Positions 22,687 to 35,125 of a DNA stretch of 64,000 nucleotides are shown here, one piece after another. The notes below the pieces were generated by a model that was given only the letters and a program-made list of their open reading frames with translations, was not told the origin of the DNA and did not search any database. Every line of letters begins with the position of its first letter. Within the stretch, counting starts at the first letter, position 1. This stretch comes from Tuctoria greenei (taxonomy: Eukaryota; Streptophyta; Magnoliopsida; Poales; Poaceae): assembly GCA_036927565.1 (NCBI GenBank), contig JAYESD010000004.1, forward strand, positions 87,300,942-87,364,941, in the 5' to 3' direction. The translations under genes were made by a program, and so were the position numbers.

Positions 22687-23936
22687 ATTGGTATCAGATT
22701 TCCAGGTTGCCCGTGAGATATCTTTGTTTTCTTTTCATTAGATCAATTTTGTTTCGTACCTAGAGTCCACAGAAAAGCTACAAAAAAATTAGATCGTTTT
22801 TTACCGCTTCGCGGACTATAGTGCCTGCAGTTTCGTTTTTCAGTTTGCATTGTTGAGTTTGAATTCGTGTGGTCGAGCCTTGTTGCTGGTTTAGCTTTGT
22901 GTTTTGGGTCCTAGTTATCATGTTTCGTCCTTGTTTTCTTGCTATTCGGCACCTATTCCACAATCCCTAAATAACAAACCGATCTGCCACGTTCATCGGT
23001 TTGCCCTAGCTACCCGCCTTGCGTGAACTCCCGCATCGCCAGCCCTAGATTAGGTGACAAACCTTTGTTCCATTCATCCTTGAATCATCACACACCACCC
23101 CATTAGTTGCTGTGCAAATTCTCGATCGTTTCCGTATCCGATTGCGAGTTCTGTTCTCAAACCGAGTTGGAATCAACATCCAAAAAAATCGTAACTCGGA
23201 CAGCCTACCTTAAAACGGCCATAACTTTCGCATACGAACTCGAAATCGGGCGATTTTTTTTTTCAAATTCATCTACTCGAAAGCGTAGCAGCGTTCGGTG
23301 CAATTAGATTGCCCAAATTACCCTCAGAAGATAGGCTATCCGGCCTCCGAAGTTTCAGCACGAATTTTAAAGAATCTTCTTGATTTTCTGTAGGCCGCAT
23401 ATTACATCCAATTGAACTGAAAATTTGTGTGCTTCATATCTTCGTGCTCCTGAGTAAAGAAAAAATATCAAAAAAAATTACAAAAAAGAAAAAAATAGTG
23501 AAGAGCATGCATATTAAAGCAATTGGCCTATACCACTTGGTGCTGTTTTGTTGGCTATATCATTCTGTCTTTCTTTTGCCTTGATACTTCCTTGTGTTGT
23601 GCTAGGCTCTAGGGCACTCGGTTGACCAGCAACAGTTTCCTACATTGAATACTTATTCAACTTTGTTTAGCTGTTAGCGATTTTCTGATTATTAGCCACC
23701 ATATTATGCCATCCAAGCTCCACCTTTCTCTTGAGCATAACAAGTACCTTTGCAATCACCCCACGCTTCATTGGTTCATCTCACCGTCCACACCACCTGC
23801 TGTGTCGGTAAGAACACTTGTAAGAGCGTGGTAAGATGCTTGAGCGAGAGAGATTGTTTTCTTCCACCTTCCACATTGTCACTGTAGTTGATAGGGATAA
23901 CATATTTTTTTTGTTGTCCTTTGTTTCCTACTAACA
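22687..23936 (+). other. Gypsy PBS and untranslated leader
   Basis: ATTGGTATCAGATTTCC follows the LTR at once; its first ten bases match the initiator-Met PBS and the rest is divergent. The following 1.2 kb has no supported ORF before the gag ATG at 23937. Confidence 0.75.
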
Positions 23937-26900
23937 ATGGAAGGAGAAGACAATGATGACGAATGTGTTCAACATGCTGAGTTACGTGATATGATGAAGA
24001 TCATGACGGATATGTTCGCCAAATACAACACAGCAACGGAGGAGTCATTAGCGAACTTGACTCGCCAACTGGATGACCTTGCTCTTCGGATGAATACTTT
24101 TGAGGCTCGGTTGCCTCTCGCTGGAAGACAAGAAGACAATGCTTATGATGAACTGGAAGATCACAATAATCAGCCAAGACTGCCACTTTATCGTCGAGGT
24201 ATGGGAGGTAATAATCATAACAATTATTATAGTCATCCTCCTGATGATCCTTTTGCTAAAGTGAAATTTACAATACCCTCTTTTTCGGGTGCTTATGATG
24301 CTGAGGCTTATCTTGATTGGGAGATGACAGTAGAGCAAAAATTTAATTCCCATCTTGTTCCTGAACAACATAGAGTTCGTCAAGCCACTAGTGAGTTTAA
24401 GGACTTTGCCATCATATGGTGGAATGAACTTGTTAAAACTAGAACTGACCCTCCAACATGGGATAGATTAAAGGAAGCTATGCGCGTTTGATTTGTTCCT
24501 CCATCTTTTCAGTGGGACCTTCGCAAAAAATTGCAGCGTTTAGACCAAGGTAACATGTCTGTAGAGGAGTATTATCAAGAGTTACAAAAAGGTATGCTGC
24601 GTTGTGGGGTAGTAGAGGACATGGATGATAAAATAGCTCGTTTTTATGGGGGGTTGAGGCGTGAAATTCAGGACATTGTTGATTACAATGAATATGATAC
24701 TGTTAACAGATTGTTTCAGCTTGCTATGTTGGCAAAAAAAGAATTGCAGGGTCGACAACAACAACAACATCGCACGAGGAGCAACTTCACGCCGCGTGCA
24801 GCGACTACACCATCCAAAACAGCACCATCTTCGACCCCACGTGCAGTGACTACACCACCCAATGGAGGCCAACGAACTATACCTGCTGCTCCACCTTCTC
24901 GCGTGCCGGAAGGCAGCAAGGCGACATCATTCAAGCCTTCTTCGTCCACTCCTTCTATGGGTCGTACTTCCGACATCAAGTGTCACCGCTGCCAGGGACT
25001 TGGTCATATGATGAGAGATTGCCCGAGCAAACGAGCATACATAGCACGCGACGATGGCGGGTATGATAGTACTTCGGATGTTGAAGATGAATATTCTCTT
25101 GCTACTGACTTTACAGATCCAAATGACGAACACACCGAAGAAGAGGTACTTGGTACAGCGGCGACGGAGAACTATAGGAGCATCATTGTGCAGCATGCCT
25201 TGAGCTCCAAAGTGGAGACCGACGACAAGCTACAACGACACAACCTCTTCCACATGTTTCTCGTCGTCAAGGACTGCCGTGTACACACTATAATGGATGG
25301 AGGTAGCTGCAATAACTTGGTGAGCACGGACGTCGTCAAGAAACTCGGTTTGACAACAAGAGCACACCCTCATCCGTACCACATTCAATGGTTCAACAAC
25401 AGCGGTAAGGTTCGGGTAACACAAACAGAGAGAATACATTTTTCAATTGGTTCATACCATGATTTTGCTGATTTTGATGTTGTTCCTATGGATGCTTGTT
25501 CTCTTTTATTGGGTCGTCCTTGGGAATTTGATACAGATGCTATTCATCATGGTAGAACCAATAAATATACTCTCATGCATAAGGGAAAGAAAATCACTTT
25601 GCTCCCCATGACTCCTGCTGAAATTGTGCATTTTGAGAAGAGTAAAATTCGTGATGGCAAAGCAACAAAATTAGAATCTGAAAAACAGCAAGTTATTAAG
25701 TTAAAATCACCATCGTTGCTTGCAACTAAATCTGAACATGCTGATTTATTCGATGCTAAGGGGATGTGCTATGCTTTAGTTTGCAAAGAAGCCATGTTTT
25801 CACTTCATGAATTGTCTATTGCATTGCCCCCTGCTGTTGCTGACCTTTTACAGGAGTTTGAGGATGTGTTTCCCTCCGAGATACCCCCTGGTTTACCACC
25901 GATGAGAGGCATTGAACACAAGATCAATTTGGTTCCAGGAGCAAGTTTGCCAAATTGTGCAGCATACAGGGCGAATCCACAAGAAACTAAGGAAATTCAG
26001 CGACAAGTCCAAGATCTTTTGGACCGCGGGTACATTCGTGAAAGCCTTAGCCCTTGTTCCGTTCCTGTTCTTTTGGTTCCTAAGAAAAATGGTAGTTGGC
26101 GCATGTGTGTTGATTGTCGAGCAATTAATAACATCACCATTCGCTATCATTATCCTATTCCTCGATTAGATGACATGCTTGATGAATTGAGTGGTGCTAT
26201 CATCTTCACAAAAATTGACTTGCGTAGTAGTTACCACCAAATTAGAATGGCACTAGGAGATGAATGGAAAACTGCATTTAAAACAAAGTTTGGACTTTAT
26301 GAGTGGTTAGTAATGCCTTTTTGTTTAACTAATGCACCCAGCACCTTTATGCGATTAATGAACGAGGTTTTACGTGCTTTCATTGGACAATTTGTGGTGG
26401 TTTACTTCGATGATATCCTCATTTACAGCAAGTCATATGATGAACGTCTTGATCATTTACATGCTGTTTTTACTGTTTTGAGAGATGCACGTTTGTTTGG
26501 TAACCTCGAAAAGTGCGTCTTTTGCACCAATCGAGTCTCGTTTCTTGGTTATGTCGTTTCCTCGCAGGGAATTGAGATGGATGAGGCAAAAATTGAAGCA
26601 ATCACCAGCTGGCCAGCCCCAACAACCGTCACACAGGTTCGTAGTTTTCTTGGTCTTGCAGGTTTTTATCGGTGCTTTGTGCGGGATTTCAGCACCATTG
26701 CAGCACCTCTACATGAGCTAACGAAGAAGGGAGATCCATTTCGATGGGGCGAACAGCAGCAGCAATCTTTTGATGCTCTCAAATCGAAGCTTACACAAGC
26801 ACCGTTGCTACAACTTCCTGATTTTGACAAGACCTTTGGGCTAGAATGTGATGCAAGCGGCATTAGTATTGGAGGCGTTCTCATACAAGGAGGTAAACCC

Positions 26901-28772
26901 GTTGCTTTCTTTAGTGAAAAACTTCATGGTCCTTCTCTGAATTATTCTACTTATGATAAGGAATTGTATGCCTTAGTGCGTGTATTACAAACTTGGCAAC
27001 ATTATATTTGGTCTAAGGAGTTTGTCATACATTCCGATCATGAATCATTGAAGTATCTTAAGTGTCAAACCAATCTGAATAAACGACATGCTAAATGGAT
27101 TGAGTTCATAGAGTCGTTTCCATACATCATTAAGCATAAGAAAGAGAAGGAAAATATCATTGTCGATGCATTATCTAGGCGTTATACCATGCTGTCCCAA
27201 CTTGATCATAAAATCTTTGGTTTGGAAACAATTAAAGAATTATATCCTACTGATTTGGACTTCAAAGATGCTTTTGAAAATTGTAGAGAAGGAAGAACAT
27301 GGAATAAATATGTGTTGCGAGAGGGTCTCCTCTATCGTGCTAACAAGCTATGCGTTCCAGCTAGCTCCTTTCGTCTATTGCTTTTGCAGGAAGCACATGG
27401 AGGAGGTTTGATGGGACATTTTGGAGTGAAGAAAACTGAAGACGTGCTGTCCACACACTTCTTTTGGCCAAAGATGAGGCGTGATGTCGAGCGCTACGTG
27501 TCACGATGCACTACTTGCAACAAAGCTAAGTCTCGCCTTAACCCACATGGTCTTTATATGCCTCTTCCTGTTCCTAGTGTACCTTGGGAGGATATTTCTA
27601 TGGACTTTGTTTTGGGATTGCCTAGGACTAAGAAGGGGAGGGATAGTATTTTTGTAGTTGTTGATCGTTTATCCAAAATGGCACACTTTATACCTTGTCA
27701 TAAGAATGATAATGCCTCACACATTGCTGATTTATTTATGACGGAAATTGTTCGTTTACATGGTGTGCCAAATACCATTGTTTCTGATCGTGATGCAAAA
27801 TTTTTAAGTCATTTTTGGAGAACTTTGTGGTATAAATTGGGAACCAAGTTGCTGTTTTCAACTACATGTCACCCACAAACGGATGGACAGACTGAGGTAG
27901 TTAATCATACTTTATCCACTATGTTGCGGGCTGTCTTGAAAACAAATTTGAAGTTGTGGGAGGAGTGTTTACCACATATAGAATTTGCTTACAATAGATC
28001 CGTTCAATCCACGACAAAGGTAAGTCCATTCCAGGTAGTGTATGGTTTCAATCCCCGTGCTCCTATTGATTTAATACCTTTGCCTCCTTCTGAAACTATA
28101 AATTTGGATGCTACACAACGATCTAAATTCATTCTTAAGATGCATGAAACTACAACGAAAAATATTGAAATGATGAATGAGAAGTATAGGATTGCAGGTA
28201 GAAAAGGTAGAAAAGAAGTAAAACTTGAATCGGGTGATTTGGTGTGGTTACATTTAAGAAAAGAGCGATTTCCCGACTTGAGAAAATCTAAACTTATGCC
28301 ACGAGCTGCTGGTCCTTTTAAGATCGTTGAAAAGATTAATGATAATGCATATAAGCTTGAATTGCCTCCCGATTTTGGGGTTAGTCCTACATTTAACATT
28401 TCAGATTTGCGACCGTACTTGGGAGAAGAAGATGAATTTGAGTCGAGGACGACTCCGATTCAAGAGGGGGAGGATGATGAGGACATCACAATAGCAGAGA
28501 CGCACATTGAACTGCAAGGACCAATCACAAGAGCACGAGCACGGTTATTAAATCAGCAGGTGAATTCGTTCCTAACTTCTTTTGCATGTGAGTTTGAGAA
28601 TAGATTGCTATGTGATAATTTAATTGTTATTAGGAATAATGGAGAAGATCAACAAGTGAAGGAAAGAGGCCTTAGGAGCGTGGAGAACCAGCTGGGACGT
28701 CCACAAGTTGATGGAAATAGTTTACAACTCGGACTCGAGTTCAACTCGGAGTCCAGGAGCAGTCCACCTTAA
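23937..28772 (+). pseudogene. Gypsy gag-pol polyprotein with one premature TGA
   Basis: One reading frame covers gag and pol from the ATG at 23937. It is broken only by TGA at 24489-24491, which looks like a CGA-to-TGA change in MRV*FVPPSF. Order (positions in the 1413-residue part starting 24531): zinc knuckle CHRCQGLGHMMRDC near 150; aspartic protease IMDGGSCNNLVS near 253; reverse transcriptase with intact VVYFDDILIYS near 625, though MPFCLTNAPSTF has Cys where Gly is usual; RNase H with LECDASG and IHSDHESLKYL; integrase zinc region ending CTTCNKAKS; integrase core Asp in MDFVLGLP (about 1024), Asp in SDRDAKF (1085), Glu in TDGQTEVVN (1118); GPFKIVEKI near 1261. No chromodomain is seen. 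The last 98 residues are encoded by the 3' LTR. Confidence 0.93.
28462..28474 (+). other. Gypsy polypurine tract
   Basis: AAGAGGGGGAGGA ends where the 3' LTR begins. It also codes the acidic end of the integrase, since the pol frame runs straight through. Confidence 0.8.
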
Positions 28773-29338
28773 AACGGACGCCCAGGAGGCATACCGACTC
28801 CGTTTTCGACGTTCTACATATGCACGTAAAGAGAAGAAGATAAACTTTCCAATGGTTCTGGTCCCACATCAAAATTCCTACCGAGTCATTGGGAATCGTC
28901 GAAACAAATCAAGTCCAGATTTCTGTCCGGTGCTGCGCCACCGAATCGGGCCTTTGGGCCTTGTATCCCGTAAGAGTCCATTAGGGACGCGTCTAATCGT
29001 GTTTTGGTCGAACCCTAGCCTATAAATACTGCAGACGCCGGTCATATTCGGTGGGTTCTGCTTAGATCAATAATATCTCCGTTCTATGGTTTGTGAGACC
29101 CCAACTTCGCGATTTCCGATCGTGTCTTCGACGTTCTTGCTCGTGTTCTCGGTTGCACTTGCAGGGATTAGCCTTCTTGGCGAGGCCAAGCGTGTGCAGC
29201 ACGGTTGATAACCAACGGAGCCGTGGAGTAGTGATTGCAGGGGTACTCGAACCGCTCGAGTGCCGCGGATCATCAACGTTGAGTTCTCCACCCCAGTCGA
29301 CATACCTTTCGGAGGATCGGGCCTAAACCTACTCATCA
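28475..29338 (+). repeat. Gypsy 3' LTR (864 bp)
   Basis: Same length as the 5' LTR, with scattered substitutions. It is followed by the atgtg target duplication at 29339-29343 and then by Copia LTR sequence in register. Confidence 0.93.
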
Positions 29339-29647
29339 ATGTGGACGTAAAGAATTGGTCAGAAAGGTCCAACCGACTAGGTTATGGACTCAAGCTGCGG
29401 TTGAGTCGTGTTTGACTCAAATATGGGAAGATTTGAGTTGGTTATGATAGGATTTTGTGTGGGTCAAGAATTTGAGTTGTTTTAGGAATGTGGGATATGT
29501 TCTTAAGATGTTTGGAAGTCTTAAGATTGCTTCTATCTGTGTATAGAAGAGTCCTAAGCAGTTATGGATAGTTTCGATTCGTGATCTAAGTAGGATTAGA
29601 GTCCTAGTTGAGATTGGGTTGGCCTAAGGGCTGGTTATATAAGCAAG
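29339..29647 (+). repeat. Plus-strand Copia LTR (B family), part 2
   Basis: Resumes the LTR exactly where part 1 stopped, with atgtg duplicated. It carries the LTR TATA box TATATAA at 29636-29642. CACTA-1 begins six bases after that box. Confidence 0.85.
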
Positions 29648-30125
29648 CACTACAGGAATCCCGACGATTTGCGACGGCCAAGGCCGTCGCAAATAAGCCA
29701 TATGCCGTCGCAAATAAGCTATTTGCAACAGCTTTCCTTATTTGCGACGGTTTTTAGCCGTCGCAACTAAATCGTCGCAATTAAGCTTATTTGCGATGGC
29801 AACCGTCGCAAATAAGCTTAATTGCGACAGCTAGGATCGGCCGTCGCAAGTTATTGCCTCGAGCCGGTGGGCCCCGCAACATTATTTGCGACAGTCGGGC
29901 CGTCGCAATTAAAGCTTATTTGAGACGGCCAGGCCGTCGCAATTAAGTGCTTCTATTTGCGACGGCCGGGCCGTCTCAAATAAGGTCAGTGGGCAGGGCC
30001 CACATGTCCTCCTCCAGGACCCACTCTGCTATTTGCGACGGCCGGGCCGTCGCAATTAAACCTTATTTGCAACGGCTTTGTACCTTATTTGCGACGGTAC
30101 TGTATAAAATGCCGTCGCAAATAAG
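29648..30125. repeat. CACTA-1 left subterminal repeats
   Basis: About 20 copies of GCGACGG or CCGTCGC, typically as TTATTTGCGACGGC and its complement, in both orientations and often as close inverted pairs. In En/Spm-type elements such repeats bind the TnpA protein. Confidence 0.85.
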
Positions 30126-30297
30126 GTTTTTTATTTTTTTTAAAAACAGAAAACACTAACCGGCTCGATGGCCAGATTCACAGAACACATACATCACAAC
30201 AGTTTCAAAACACATCGTACAAATATCGCATCAACATCAACATCAACAGTTTCAAAACACATCGTATAAACACATACTCACTCGCCGGTTTGACCTC

Positions 30298-33000
30298 CGT
30301 ATCCACCTCAGTAGCCACCTCCGGAGCCACCTCCGAAGTCGAAGTCCTCGTCGCGCCTCATTCCAGGCGGCGGTAGCGACGGCGACGGCGTTTGTACAGC
30401 CGTCGCGGATCCCTGCAATTAATGAAACTTAGAGTTAGAATATAAATGCATCAACATCTCTCTCCCTCCCTTCCTCTCCCTCTATCTTCATCTAAATCCC
30501 CCTCTCTTCTTCTCATTTCATTTCTCTCTTTGTCTCTCACTCTATCTTTCTTTCTCACTCTATCTCTCTATTGCTATCCTTTTCACTCTATCTTCCTCCC
30601 TCTATCTCCATCTACATCTCCCTCCCTCTATCATCCCCTCTCTCTATCTCCATCTACATCTTACTCTCTCTCTTCATTCTCATCCTACTCTATCTATCTT
30701 TCACTCTTTCTTCTGTCTCCCTTTCTTCTATCTCTATCTTTCTTCTATCTCAATCATTTTCTTCTATCTAACTATCTCACTCTTTCATCTACCTGGATCT
30801 TATTATGCTAGAGAAGAAGGATTACATAGAAACTTACCTGACCCGCTGAAGAAGGATCGCCTGGGAGGACCGGTGGTAGTACCGGTAGCTGGATTCCCAG
30901 ACCTTGCGCCCGAGCGATGGCCTGTCATTGCAAACATTAAATGCTACCTATTAGTAAGTCATTTACGCTGAATTAATGATAATTTTAGTTTTTATTTTGT
31001 TACCTCCATTGCTTCCCGCATCTGCGCCAACGCTGCTGCCTGGGTTTGGATCGTTGCCTCCATCGCCCTCCTTTCCTCCTCATGTTGCCTTTCGTTTTCT
31101 TCTATAGTTTCTCGGAGGGACTGCATTTCAATGTCCCTCTGCGATACACGGCGATCCCATGCCCGAAGCCTGCGTGGAGCTGCCTCTCGCAGGTCTACCC
31201 GCCCTCGAGTCGACAACTCCGTCGAATATGGCGAGCCTATAAAAAAGAGAGTCAGTAATATGAAATTGAAATATCTTGAATACTTTGAATTGAAAACGAT
31301 AAAATGACTTGTAAACTCACCTTCCGTGTGCTTTTCCACCACCGGTTGCATACGTGGCTTGAGGATCGATCGGTTGACGTTCCCAATCGAAATCCTCGCC
31401 GTGTATCTTCCTAGCCTCCTCCCCGTACTTAGCCTGCAAAACAATAAAACCGTGTAAGTTGAACAATCTATATAGTTATATTTAATATGAATGATTTCTA
31501 AACTTACCAACCGCTCGGCTGCAGCCTGACTGCACCCCGTCGGCTGAGAAGGGTCCCTGTGACCTCTCTTCCAGACCTCTGCAGGGGTGGGCGGCACCCC
31601 CGTCTCGCGCTACTGTCAATACGTGTTAGTACGAACAATATATTATTAATATATAAACATAAGTTACACACACTTACCATGCGTTTAGCTAAACGCAAGT
31701 GGTTATCTTGCCCGTGCCTGCTCTTCCCCTCCACCCCTCTGTAGTCTCGAGCCTTCCCAGACTTAGCTTTAAACTCGTCGCTAGCCCAGTAGCGACAAAG
31801 GGCTCGAAATGCATCGGTCCGACCCTGCAACCAGCTCACGTGGCCCTGCACATAGTTCGAAGTCGTTAAAAGTACCATCGAGGAAATTATTAGAAAAAAA
31901 TACTTACAAAACTCCACGTACCTGCACGTACTCCTCCTCCGTCAGGTGCCTCTCGCTCTCTTGCCGGAAGTGTAACACGTGCTGCTGGTTCGCCATCATG
32001 TGCTCATTAATAATTTGAACACGGGCGTTCGACAAAGCTTGTCGAAGCACCTTGGCAGCGTTGAAGTGAAACACTCGCCTCGCATCCTAAAACATGCGAC
32101 GGTCGTTCGGGTCCTCTAAAGTATATATTGCCTGCGATAAAGAATATATTGAAGAGATGTTCAGTAAAAGAGTTTAAGAGTTGTAACTTAGAAACTTCTT
32201 CAACATACTTACCATAAAATCGGCCCATACAGCCTCCTGAAGGTTGCCGTGCTCCTGATGATGGACGGTGTGCGTAGTCCTCCCACGAAAGAGCAGGCAC
32301 CCCGTCGATGACCCCGGGATAGTGCAAACGCACTATAGACCCGAGGACACCGTTCACCGGTCTGTGGTGTCTCTCACCGGTGAAAGAAAAGTCGTCCCAA
32401 GCCCTGTAAGATATTAATTCATTCATTCATTACTTAAGTAATCAAAAGAAACTAAAATTGAAAACTATAATTTTTATTACCTGTCTCCGACTGGACGAAT
32501 CACGATCCTCTGTGAAGGGACCGCGGGACGACTGACAAAGTGAGTCCTCCTCGTCCTCCGCGTCTGCTGGGGCGCCACGTCAGGTGACCCAGACGGCTCC
32601 TCACCAGCCGAGTCAAAGGCCTCAGGAACAAACTCATCGACAGCCGGGGGATGGCTAGCCGAGGGCTGGCTCGCCGAGGGCTGACTCGCCGAGGGCTGGC
32701 TGGCCGAGGGATGCCTCGCCGAGGGCTGGCTCACAGAAGGCGCCGCAGCCTCTGAGTCAGCCGGTGAGGACTACAACATTCAAATGATTCATAAGTAAGT
32801 TTAATGTGAATTTGAATTTAAAGAATTTGTCAAAAATGAGTGACATTTACCTGTGACGAAGCTCTAGAGCTGGTCTGAACGTGCCCCAGCAGCTGAGAGC
32901 ATCTGCTGCCAGTCGACGAGGCACCAACGAAAGCGTCCTCAGGTCTAGAGGGGTAGAACCCCCTCATAGGCGGCACCTTCTTACCCTTCTTTGACGCCAT
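30298..33000 (-). CDS. CACTA-1 Transposase_24-type (TNPA-like) gene, spliced, with two in-frame stops
   Basis: Start ATG at 33000 (MASKKGKKVPPMRGFYPSRP). Exons I can place by GT/AG ends: 33000-32851, about 32772-32481, about 32404-32216, about 32133-31921, 31845-31680, about 31613-31509, 31434-31322, 31236-31003, 30922-30838, and a last exon ending at 30298. The second exon encodes repeats of SQPSA-type units. Diagnostic stretches are EDFDWERQPIDPQATY and ETGVPPTPAEVWKRGHRD, typical of the plant Ptta/En/Spm transposase family. In En/Spm elements the companion protein binds subterminal repeats. Stops occur in the RMF*DARR stretch (about 32090) and the last exon (GGGY*GGY). Joining of exons is by eye. 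Confidence 0.75.
30440..30830. repeat. Pyrimidine-rich microsatellite inside a TNPA-like intron
   Basis: On the plus strand it is TCTCTCTATCTC/CATCTACATCTCCC-type repeats for about 350 bp. It lies between the last two exons of the minus-strand gene. The long plus-strand ORFs here are low-complexity artefacts. Confidence 0.8.
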
Positions 33001-33234
33001 CCTATTGTAATTAGATAATTAGTAAATATGCAAATAAAATATATAAAATTCATGTTACTATCTTCAGGAAAACATTACTTGTAGTCACTTTCAAAATTCA
33101 TCAACATCATTGTCATGTGCCTGTGCCCTACTCCTTAAACCAGCCCAACGATCTTCCATTGTGGCCTGTTCTAATTTTCGTTTTCGCGTATCATCTGCCT
33201 CTACATCTTCAACGTCTTCAACATCTCCAACTAA

Positions 33235-35030
33235 TTAATCGAGTCCTGCACCAAGCTCGACGATAAAAGTGTCTGGCAACTCCTCTTCTTGGTACACTTC
33301 TTCAACGTCTTCGCTATCATGGTAACCATCATCCCCAGGAGTATATAGCCGTTCACGAGGATTCACCTTATATACCACCCACCAAGCACTGAGCTTCGTG
33401 CATGGATAAGGTAGATAATACACTTGTTCAACTTGATGCGCAAGAAAAAATGTATCATAACCTCGTAGTCGGTCCTTATGTTTCACTTCCACCATTCCAA
33501 ATTGGTTTTCTCGAGTTCCATGAGTACGATCAAATCAGTCACAGTCAAAGAAGACAACTCGAAGGGTCTTATTTCCGGTAAAAGTAAATTCAAGGATTTT
33601 GTTAATGACAACAGTGTTCTTTCGAAAGACATGCCTCTGCTGCCTAAATATATGATTCGAGGGCAGCCAACGTCTGTGACAATCGAAGTAAGATATTTTG
33701 CCTCCATGAGTTAGTCGAAAGAAATCCGTGTCTGAAGCACATACCGGACACGTCAGACGACCGTGAGTGCTCCATCTGGAAAACATGTCGTATGCTGGCA
33801 AATCATGGACGGACCACAAATAAGCAGCTCGAAGGTTGAATTTCTGCTTCTTGTAACTGTCGTACGCTTCGACTCCTGTCCACAAGACTTTCAATTCTTC
33901 GATCAGCGGTTTTAACATCACGTTGAGACATGACCCGGGATGATCAGGTCCAGGTACAATGAGGCTGAGCAAACATGAACTCGTTCTTCGTACATAAAGC
34001 AGGTGGCAGGTTGTACGGAATGACAAAGACAGGCCAACATGAGTATGGCGTGGCATTCGTACTGAACGGTGAGAATCCTTCTGTCGCTAATCCGATGCGA
34101 ACATTCCTCGCATCACGAGAAAAGTTTGGATCGAAACGGTCTAGCGCCTTCCATGCATCACCGTCGGACGGATGCGTCAAGAATTCTTTGTTCTCACGTT
34201 TACCTTCTTTGTGCCATCTCATGTCTCTTGCGCTTCTTTTTGAATGAAACATCCGCTTCAACCGAGGTTTCACAGGCAAGTAACAAAGCTGCTTATGTGC
34301 GACATCTGTCATCACATTATCGCCATCGTCATTAACAACTTCGACATACCTCGATTTACCACATTTCAAGCACATCTTCTCATTGGCGTGCTCTTTCCAG
34401 AATAGCATGCAGTTGTCTGGCACACATGAATTTTCTCATACTTCATACCGAGACCAGATATATTGATCTTTGACTGATACATATCTGGTGGCGCTTTGTG
34501 AGGTTGTGGAAGGATATTGCAGATCAATTTCATGAGATCATTGTAGCAGTTGATGGAAAAAAGTACTTGGACTTAATTGCCATAAATCTGGTCAAGAAAG
34601 CAAGTACGGTCACAGCCGTGTGTTCATGCAATGGCTCTTGTGATTTCTTCAGCTCCTCGAAGAACTTCTCTGCCTCATTTGTAAGAGGATCCTCCACTTC
34701 AAGAGCTTCTAACATCTCATCCATCCAATCAACCTCTGTTATATCATCATCCTCATCCACTTCGGCTATGACTCGAGAATTAGTCTCGCCGTGGAAGGTC
34801 CACACTTCATATTGTGGAGTGAAACCGTTTCGACATAAGTGAAACGAAAGCTCTAATCTTCTCAAAAACTTAGTGTTCTGGCATTTTGTACATGGGCACC
34901 GCACCATATCTTCCGTTGACAATGAAAATGCTCGATCCAAAAATTGATCTAACTTGATAAACCACTCATCGGAGTGACCACCATTTCTGCTCTTCCAGCC
35001 AGTATACATCCAACTGCGGTCTTCACCCAT
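33235..35030 (-). pseudogene. CACTA-1 tnp2-type transposase (TNPD-like), internally deleted and frameshifted
   Basis: The start ATG at 35030 opens a transposase-associated zinc-binding domain: SWMYTGWKSR, VRCPCTKCQN and FHLCRNGFTPQYEVWTFHGE. A tnp2 block follows at 34423-33944 (CMLFWKEHANEKMCLKCGKSR, MRWHKEGKRENKEF, DPNFSRDARNVRIGLATEGF), then PGPDHPGSCLNVMLKPLIEELK, SVHDLPAYDMFSRWSTHGRL and CHRRWLPSNHIFRQQRH. Next the frame jumps directly into a C-terminal block with VVFFDCD and MVEVKHKDRLRGYD. The long middle of the usual protein, including the end of the catalytic region, is missing. Frameshifts lie near 34525, 34430 and 33965, and a stop at 33535 replaces Trp. It cannot encode active transposase. 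Confidence 0.85.
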
Positions 35031-35125
35031 ATTTGACTCTGCCGTTTAATGCGAAAGAAATTGTCGTTAATGTATTGTTGTGTTATATCACGGCCCTACA
35101 ACCTAGGCAGATAGATCCTAAACCC

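Larger units (their letters stand above)
21823..29338 (+). mobile_element. CRM-like Ty3/gypsy LTR retrotransposon, nearly intact (7516 bp)
   Basis: Both LTRs are 864 bp (21823-22686, 28475-29338), start TGATGAGG and end CTCATCA. The 5-bp target duplication atgtg is perfect (21818-21822, 29339-29343). The element has a PBS, a 1.25-kb leader, one gag-pol frame with a single stop, and a PPT. By eye the LTRs differ at roughly 25-30 sites, mostly transitions, so it is a young insertion. The CRM assignment rests on the RT/integrase style, absence of a chromodomain, and a pol frame that runs about 98 residues into the 3' LTR ending with a GPITRARARLL block; that feature is known for CRM elements. 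It needs a tree to confirm. Confidence 0.9.

Noticed and set aside
29067..29372. ORFs in gypsy LTRs (also at 22396-22687 and 52554-52858)
   Set aside because: They are the same LTR sequence read in various frames and cross element borders.
30446..30811. Plus-strand ORF rich in Ser and Leu
   Set aside because: It is a TCTC microsatellite inside an intron of the minus-strand transposase-type gene.
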